Shown piece after piece: positions 15,301 to 24,300 of a stretch of 64,000 nt of DNA; position 1 is the stretch's first letter; each line of letters starts with the position of its first letter. This DNA comes from Branchiostoma floridae. Lineage: Eukaryota > Chordata > Leptocardii > Amphioxiformes > Branchiostomatidae. Below the pieces are notes generated by a model. It had not been told where the DNA came from. It did no database searches and saw nothing but the letters and a program-made list of their open reading frames with translations. Made by a program: the position numbers and the translations under genes. The stretch spans positions 25,167,344 to 25,231,343 of the forward strand of contig NC_049984.1 of assembly GCF_000003815.2 (NCBI RefSeq). Direction: 5' to 3'.

Positions 15301-18300
15301 TGAGTGTGTTATTTGTATCTGACTTGCTTAGCAACAACTGACTTCATTCTAGTACAATATGTACATTTCCCAATATTGGATATCTTTTCCAGGAACGCGG
15401 GAATGCGCAGAAGACCAGTACCAAACAGGGGTGTGCCAAACAGTGTGGAGAACAGCCCAGAGGGGACCATGGATGCTGGACTGGACGACTTCTTTGAAAA
15501 GAAAGCCTTAGATGTGGCACTGAGTGAAGAGCCTGCCCATGCAGTTAACGGGGAAAAGTGAGACAATTTCACAAAATTTACTGTCAATTACAATGGTCAG
15601 TCATGACTGTATTTTTCATGCTAATAATTTATTACCTACTGTAAAATGCCTAACTTTGTATTGGGTACAAAATGGTCAGTGTTTACAATCGTTTCAAGTT
15701 TGTGGTTGAAACGTAGGGGTACAAGGCAGACAGAGGACATTTTTGTGATGGTTTTAGATTCACCACTAGGAAGAGGTCACCACAAAAACCACTGCAGATA
15801 TTTCTGAATCAACATTCGCAGTGCATTGCTTAAGAGCCCAATTGTTTCCTAGATGTCTAGCTGAGTCCAATCAGGAAATAAATTAATGCATTTTTCCCAT
15901 TTTTAATTGGGTGTAGCAAAATGAAAAAAAAAGAATGAAAACTAGACTAAACAAGAAGTTTTTTCACTGTTTTCATTCTTCTTAAACATTTCAAAGAACA
16001 TACAAGAGAAGGAGGAAAGAAAAGGGATGTGTCAAGCTACCCATGACAGGTTACTTGTCTGTTGAGCTTCCACCAACCCACTCCTGCCAGCTTGACACAA
16101 ATATAATATTTGAAATATGAAATATAAGACATTCTGATGGCAAATCTTTGGAGCCATGAAGACTCCCTACCCCTAACCACAAGGCTAATATTTTATCCAT
16201 GGTTTTTATTTTCTGTTATTTTCCCAAGATCTCCACCCGCAGCAAGTTCCTCCCTCCAGAAGGACAACAGTCAGAAGAAGAAGAAGAAGTCCATGTTCCC
16301 TCAGTTCTTAAAGAAGTCCCCCAGCAGGGCCAAGGAGAAGAGCCCAGAGGTCAACCGTAAGAAATCGCTGGAGAAAAGCAGACAGCCTGCTGCAGGTCCA
16401 CAGTCCCCCCCACCTGTCAAGGAGGAGAGAGAGGACAGGTCATCACCTGAGCAAACAGGTACATAAAAATTATACAGTATTCATAAAGAATGTATTAACC
16501 AGATCATGGAAGCTCATCTGTGTTGGTTATAGTAATCATTAAAACTTTCTTCCAACACAAAAGTCACACTGATTAGATTTTCAACGACCACTATCGCCTT
16601 CTTCAGGATCAATACTGATGACCAATTGCTTCATAACGTAAACTCGCGAGAGTGACGGTAGGCGTTATAAACTTCCTGGCACGTTTGACCAATTGCTGAC
16701 GACAGGTATCCGCAAGATCACGTGTTAGTAAGATCACGTGTCTGTAACTCTCGCGAGTTTACGTTATCATTTACATTTACCCAAAAAATTGTCTGACAAT
16801 ATAATGGACCTATCAGCTGCAGATTTCAGGACATGACATTGGAGAGACGTGACTACAGAAATGGGTTCTAGATAACCTGTGTCACCCCCTACATGTCTCC
16901 TAAGTCATATCCCGAAAACGGTGGTAGTTAGGTCCATTTCAAACAAGGCCGACCATGACCTCCTGACCAATGTGTCGGCTTCGTATGTGAAAGACCTTCA
17001 GTGACAATGTGTGACAGGGGCTTAATCAAGAAGTTGAGGCACAATAATTGCCATAATTACTCTTAACCAATTTTCTCACCTGCATTTGGATATTGAAGCT
17101 GTATGTTGAATGACCAGATTTTTCTCTCACCTCCTTTGTTTCAGACACTAAGCCTACTGCCATACAGGAAGAGGAGGAGGAGAAAATGGAGGACACAGAA
17201 AAAGCGGAGGAACAACCGGCACCAGAGGGGAAACCTCGGTCCTCAGACGCAGAGGAAAACTCTGCCGATGACACCGCGGAAGACTCGGAGGACGGTCCCG
17301 CTGTCCCGGAGCCCGTGGCACTGCGGCGTCCCGCGGGTATTCCCAAGGGAATCCCAGGGATAAGTGGGGGACTGTTGGCTGAGATGAAGAAGAGGCAGGA
17401 GAAGAGGGCCACCATGTTGCCTCCCCCTGAAATGGTACGTTACCATCTTTGAAAATAACTGTGTTTTTATTCACATTGAAGAAGTCTGCCTGCAGGGCTC
17501 AGAATACCACCTGCATATGCAGGTTAGTGCAGGTAGAATTGGAGCTGTGCAGGTATTTCTGGAGTCTATCTGCACCTAACCTGCACTGGTCCATGATGAT
17601 GAACTGGTCCATGTGCTGGGTTTTATACATACAAAAATGTATGTGGATTGTTATTAGCTGCATTGACTGTTAGCACCTATAAAGTATATATTAAGGAAAA
17701 ATAGCAATGGCTCCTGAACAATTTTAGTATGATCCATACTTCCTAAATACAGAGTGGTGCAGGTAAAATTTGTCTGGTGCACTTAATTTTCAGTGTTACC
17801 TGCACCAGTGCAGGTATGCAGAAAAAAAGTATTTTGAGCCCTGCTGTCTGTGACAAATTCTGTGATTGTACAGAAACTAGACTTTAATTATTACATTTTT
17901 AATGTATCACAAAAAAATTCATTGTTTTCTAAAGCACATTCTGTAGCTTAACTGTAAAGTCGTGTTATATTTGGAAAGATTACCGGCCCGAGATGACAAG
18001 CATTCTATTTGGTAGCGCCTGTAAAGATACAAAAGATATCAGGAATATTTTTCTGTTTTAAACTCTAAGGCCACACCAATTTAATTTCTTGGTTCACGGA
18101 TTTTTTCATAAAAAATATGGAGCGAGAGGGCGAAATAAAAATAAAAATAAAAATTGTAAAATAGTTGGGGTAAAGGTAATGGCTAATCCAAAACATAAAG
18201 AAAAAAAGTTTTCAGCTTGAAGAAAGTACAAAAACACTATTATTGTACAGTAACACCACTTGTACCCACAATTTAAGGAGCTTATAATATAAAGGCCAAT

Positions 18301-21300
18301 TTGCTACACCAGGAAGCTGGTGAATGGTTTCATTAATGGTGAAAATTTGCTGAGTGGTAATTTTTATTTTTATTTTGTTTTCCAAAAAATAGGAGCGAGC
18401 GAATCCGTGAACCAAGAAATTAAATTGGTGTGGCCTAAGGTTCTCTAATAATGTCTTATCCAGTTTCAGGATTCAAACTTGTTGTCTAGGTCACAGTCGA
18501 TTTCTCCAAATCGATCTCCTACATTTCCAAGAGCAGGAAAGGTTTAGATTTCCCACAATAATGGTGTTTATAACTAGGGTGTTCAAGTTGGTGGGTTATG
18601 GGAATGGCTGATTACATTTTGTACATGTAATTGGTGGTTTGTAGAATATATGTAGCATAGTGGTTATTTCTCCAGTCAATGAAAATTGCACAAAAGGGCT
18701 CTAAAACTACACAAGCCATTGCCATGTGCACGATAAACTCGCATGTACAGATATGAGACAAACATAGAGTCTGATATGTGATTGAAGTTCCTCTTATATT
18801 TCTGAACGCAGAGAAAGCCTTTGGTGACCACTTGTAATTAATATATAGGTCCCACTTTGGTACAGGTGCATGTCAATCTTTTTATACCTATGGTAATGGC
18901 ATAGTTTTCTGGTGATATGGAGGTGTTGTGGAACTGAATCTTAAAGTAAGAGCTTGACATACAATGTACTATGTTACATTCAAGGTATGCATGTTGTAGG
19001 ATGCTGATATACACGTTGAGCGTTAAAATCAAGTTTGCTGTTGAGCACAAGCAGCCTGGGTGCAATCCTATTGTTTCGTTTTCTGTGGCCAGTATCTAAA
19101 CTGCAGGAAACTAACTAGGATGACTCCCAGGCTTAAAGGGGCATTCCACTCCAGAAGGGAGTCTTGTTTTCCAATAAATAATGTGTCAATGAATACATAA
19201 TCAGCCGAATCACCTTGGGATGAATTACGCAATGTGTGTTTTATACAACAATAATGACACTCACTAAACCCATGCAGACCCTACCCATGCATTCACTATA
19301 TGCATAGACACTTTGTTTATCGTACATATTTTTGGAATAAATGAGGTACGCTGATCACACCGAGAAGGCAAATTGCTCATAAGATAGCAAGGAATACAAG
19401 AACAAGACGAAATGTCTTAGCGAACCTGAAATTAGTTGGTAACCTTACCTAAAAGTTCTGCATTGTATTCAGCCATAGGATTAATTCAATTAGAGGGTAC
19501 TTGGGGAGTTTAGTAGAAGACTGAATGCTTTCGAGGCATGTGGAGCAACTGGGTACTTTATCGTATAATGTGAAGTCGTATGCAGTTATCACTTCCTAAA
19601 ATGAATATCTATCGGAAAATAACACTCCCGTGTGGATTGGAATGCCCCTTTTTAAGTACGTAGTAGTACTACTAGTATTCTCTTGACCCTCTCCTTGATT
19701 GTTCCATCAGTCTGCAGCATCCTCACCTGTACAGGACACATCAACATCTCCATCTGTCTCACCTGGCAGCATCAGGAGGAGGGAGGAGAAGGTAAGAACA
19801 GTTCTGTTGTTGATATTAGACTCAAGTCATGTCAAACACTATCTTTAAAGGCATTCTAATTTCAATATTACAGTCACTGTTAAAAGTGGAAATATTCTGG
19901 ATAAAGCAACCTGTATGTTGACATCTACACTGTATGCTCACATTAACATCTGTGAGCGGTTAAAAACGGCCCAGAGACAAGTCGCACAAGGATATTCCTT
20001 ATTATTGGAACGCAAAAAAATCAGGCCTTGAGCAGAAATCCCAGTGTGCCTTGTTTCTGCCTCATTTGTAACAGCTGGATTTTATGAAATAATGTTGTAA
20101 ATGTGCTAAAACAGTATTAGATGTCAATATTATACAGAGTACCTTCTATAGAATATTTCCACTTTCAACGATCCAATTGCTTACTAATATAGGTGTAATA
20201 CTTCACATGACATTGTGCCTTTGCCCAGACGGATTTTCAGTAGCATTGTTGTGTCTGTGTGGTCATGGGTTGTATTCTTGGCATACATACTTAGCTAAAT
20301 GTTGTGTCCGTGGCCGTGGGAAAGGCGTTTAACACAACTTGCCTCACTCTACCCCTGTAAAATGGGTACCCGACCTCCGTTGAGAGGTAAGATTTACTAA
20401 AAAGAGGTGAAAGAGGGGGTTGGCTTCTTCCCTCCGATACTGTGCCAAAGACGCAGCAGATTAAGAACCAACTGCCACTATAGAAACAAAAAGGCCTTAT
20501 TGACTTAAGTCTACATTGCTCATGCATTTGTGTGTATTTGAACAACAAGACACAGCAAGCTATAAAAATTGACTATGGAATGGATGTCTTAAATGATGAA
20601 AATTGAAATATTCTGTTCTTTGTGTTTTACAGAACACGGCAGCATCCCCTAGCCTAGAGCCAAAACCATCAACATCTCCCAGCATCCCCAGGAGGCACAA
20701 CAAGGATGACGGCCCTTCCACCCCCACCGAGGGCCGCGCCCCGCCCAAACCTGCCAAACGTAGGTCACGTGACAGCGCCAACCTCGAACCAAACGGCCCC
20801 AGCACGCCAACAGACCCTTCCAAGTCCCCCACCAGTCCTTTGAAGGAGGATGCGAATGAGAAGAACAGGATAGCGCCAGCGGTAAAGCCGAAGCCGCCCG
20901 CGACTCGACCCAAGCCCCTAGCCAAGCCTAAGGTCCCAATTCGACCAAAGTCAGCAGAAGGTGAGATCGGTTGCCCAATTCGGCATGAAAATTTTGGAAT
21001 GTTTTGAAGTAGTGCTCTCAAGGTATCTTTTAACCTTCTCTGCATGTGCAGGTCAGGATTATAGATGTTATAAATTTGGTGGTTCTAATTCATCTATTTG
21101 GACACATTTGGTGCTGCTTCTACAAAAGTTTATCAAAAAGCTAATGTTTATAGAGGCATGTGAAACTAAGGTTGCCAATTGCACAGCTAGATGGAAGAGT
21201 AATGTGAATTGGCAAGATCTATGCCTTTTACTTGAATGGTTGTCATGAATTTTAACTGTAGTCATGTATAGTAGTCTGTAGTGATGAAGACCTGGTAGTC

Positions 21301-24300
21301 ATTGCATGAAACTTGCATGTTTTTCTACACTATTTTCTTGGTTACATGTACACCAATTTGCAAGCTAGTCTTCTTTCTCTTGCAACCTGCATGTTTTCTT
21401 CTGCACTCTGTACTGCATGTGCATACATTCTGATCAAGGGCTCTGGTTTAACAGAAAGGAATATGCATGTTGCATGCCACAATTTCCGCACATGGTAGTA
21501 CTCATGGGTTGTTATTCACATTCACTAAATCTGTTTGATCACAGAATAGTACTGTACAAATTTCACTTGAAAAATGTGTTCTTGTTGGTAAGAGGGTATT
21601 TTGGAACAGTGTTGATCTAACGTAAAATGTACACATGGCTGTCTAACGACCCACAGTTGGTAAACTGCTGCTGGAAGAAAGCGGCAAAAAACCAGACCCC
21701 TTGGAGAGGCAGCTGCCTCCTAGAGCTGCCGCTTCTGCTGAAAAGATAAACATGCCTAAAGCAGTCGACGTAAAGGACGACACAAAAGACGCACCCCAAG
21801 GAAAGGCAGAGGAAGAAACCAAGGATGACACATCGCCTGATGATGATGATGCCACAGATTCTAGTCTTAGCATTGAAGTGCCTAAAGTTTGCGTAGAAAA
21901 ACTTGAAGATACACCAAAAACGGAAGGTTCAGGGGATGCATCCAATGTGAAGGGACAGGAAGTCGCCGTACCCAGCATGCACCAGCGCACAGCGAGCAAT
22001 GGTAACCCCGCAGGTGAGGTGTCGGGCTGCTAAGAGCTTCGTCTTCACTTGCATTCACTTCACTCACTCGCTTTTTGCACAGTTTCAACACTGTCTCTTG
22101 TTTCCCTATGTCAAGCACTGTACTCGTGCACAACCCTTGGTACGTGTTATTCTTCAGAATGATACACCATGAGTGGAAGCTACCAGGATAGACAACAAAA
22201 TTAAAGATGTGGCTCTAAACCCAACTCTAATTCTTCTCTGTGTAAATCGACCCTTTGGCCATCTATCTCTGAGGCAGATAAGTGAGGCAGACAAGGGAAA
22301 AAACGATTAATTCAAATTAAAAACTAATTTTCCTGTGCCGTTGAAAACCTATTCAGAGCATGGTACTACAAAGATTTTGCTGTCCGTCCCCTTAAATACA
22401 AGTTGTAAACCCACTGGACAGAGCTGCATGGAAGTGCGGTGTGAAGACTCTCCGACTGCTGCCTACCCGTGCCAGGGATCCCAGCAGCAGTACATCAAAT
22501 ACTGCATGATACTACTACTACAGTGACCATCATGTACATGACTTTTGTATAAAGATAATTATTGTCACAAGCAATATAACCACTGTGTACTGTGATAGTA
22601 ATACAATTTCATAGCTTCCATTTCATAGTACGTGTATCAACACATTGCTTGCCTACATAGTAGACTCATGTGCATGCTGGCTACAGTATATGCATGGCTT
22701 CACTTTGCTTCCATCCTTCATGCATCCCATGTGTAGAGTCAGAAGACAGCCCTGCAGCTAGCGCGCCCGCCAAGCGCCCCTCGGTGATGGACAGAATCAA
22801 GAGTTTCTCTGGGAAGGACGACGACGTGCCCATGAAGGCAAAGTCACGGTCTCTGCCTCGTGATCTAGACACGACCGGTGGGCAGGTTTACTACAGCTAG
22901 ATCTTCCCTTGCATTTTCTCCTGGCTATATGTGTGGTGAAACATGCCTAATAAGTGCTAGGCCATACCAATTTAATTTGTTGGTTCACATTCAATGAAAG
23001 CAAAGCCGGAGGACCAGGTTTATGCCTTGGTGCACTCAGTTTTATGTTGTGAATACAGTCACATTCAAGTTTTCCTCCCTGCCCATTGCTCTTATATGTC
23101 CGCTTGCTACGTCTTTGATTGTAAAAATCTGAAAACCAAGGAACTCAATTGACATGACCTTAGTCTGCTTGACTAGGCCAATGTCGTCAAGAATACAAAA
23201 TGTAGCAAAGATCTCTACTCAACACAGTCCAACTCCAACACCATTGAAAATGTCCTGAACAAGTAGAAGTTATGAGTCTCTGTAGACTTATTTGGTTTAG
23301 CCACCATTGCTTCTAATTATATAAAACCGTGACTAAGTTGTTATCTTTCTTACAATGATGCAAGCACCTAAGTTCACAATAATCAACACTATTTTGTATT
23401 CTTACTTATAGAAGCCCACACACAATTATTATAGCTGTTTTGCTTCGAGTGCAAAGCAGATACTCGTTAATTTTGCAAATCAACTTGGCAGCTGTTCATT
23501 CCATGGCCACTTCCACTGTGCACATGGACAACATAATGAAAATGCATCATTTCTCCTGCATTGTGATGAAGCTTCCATGTAGACAACAAACATCAGCAAT
23601 ACTTCTCACAGTATATATGGCATTCATTCCCACAAAATGTACTTCTCATGTCCTAGCAGCTGTAGTTTTTCTTCAAACTTCTCATTTCATGCGCAATGTT
23701 CATTCCTGAAGAGACACCTTAGACAATCATGTTAGATGTCATTGAAAAGAAACAGTTTTGAATACTTAGTACTAGACAGTAGTACTGTAACTTCATTTTA
23801 AATTTGCAGTGGTTTGCCTGGAGAAATCACCACAAAACCCAACAGAATAGGGCTGAGTACTGGTACACAAAATTCAGGTCCAGGTCCGGTTCAGGTCCAA
23901 AGGATCAGGTCCAGGTCCGGACCTGAACCTGAACCTGAACCTGATTCAGTATGACTCATACCAATGGTCCATTTCACTACAAAAAAATCTGTTTCAAAAT
24001 TGGTAGAGTATTAGACTTACACTGGCGTTTTAAAATCCTACAACGCTAACTGCAACTGCGCGATTGGCTGTAAAACATGGTAGAAATTACTATAAACTCT
24101 GCTCTACTTCACTCTTGTTATTTTCTTCCACCTGCAAGCGCCAAAACGTGTGAATGCCTGATAAAACAATCTGTTAATTTTCTAATCGGTCCAACATCCG
24201 GTCCACCTAATTTTTTCAGGTCCGGTTTTTCTGGACCGGTCCAATAAGAAAAAACGGTTTTGTACCGGTACGCTGTACTGATACCCAGCCCTACAACAGA

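Noticed and set aside
17026-17474. Minus-strand ORFs of 67-129 codons
   Set aside because: Opposite-strand shadows of CARMIL exon 17145-17434.
20560-21045. 161-codon minus-strand ORF
   Set aside because: Shadow of CARMIL exon 20633-20960; codon-biased GC-rich exons often leave the opposite frame open.
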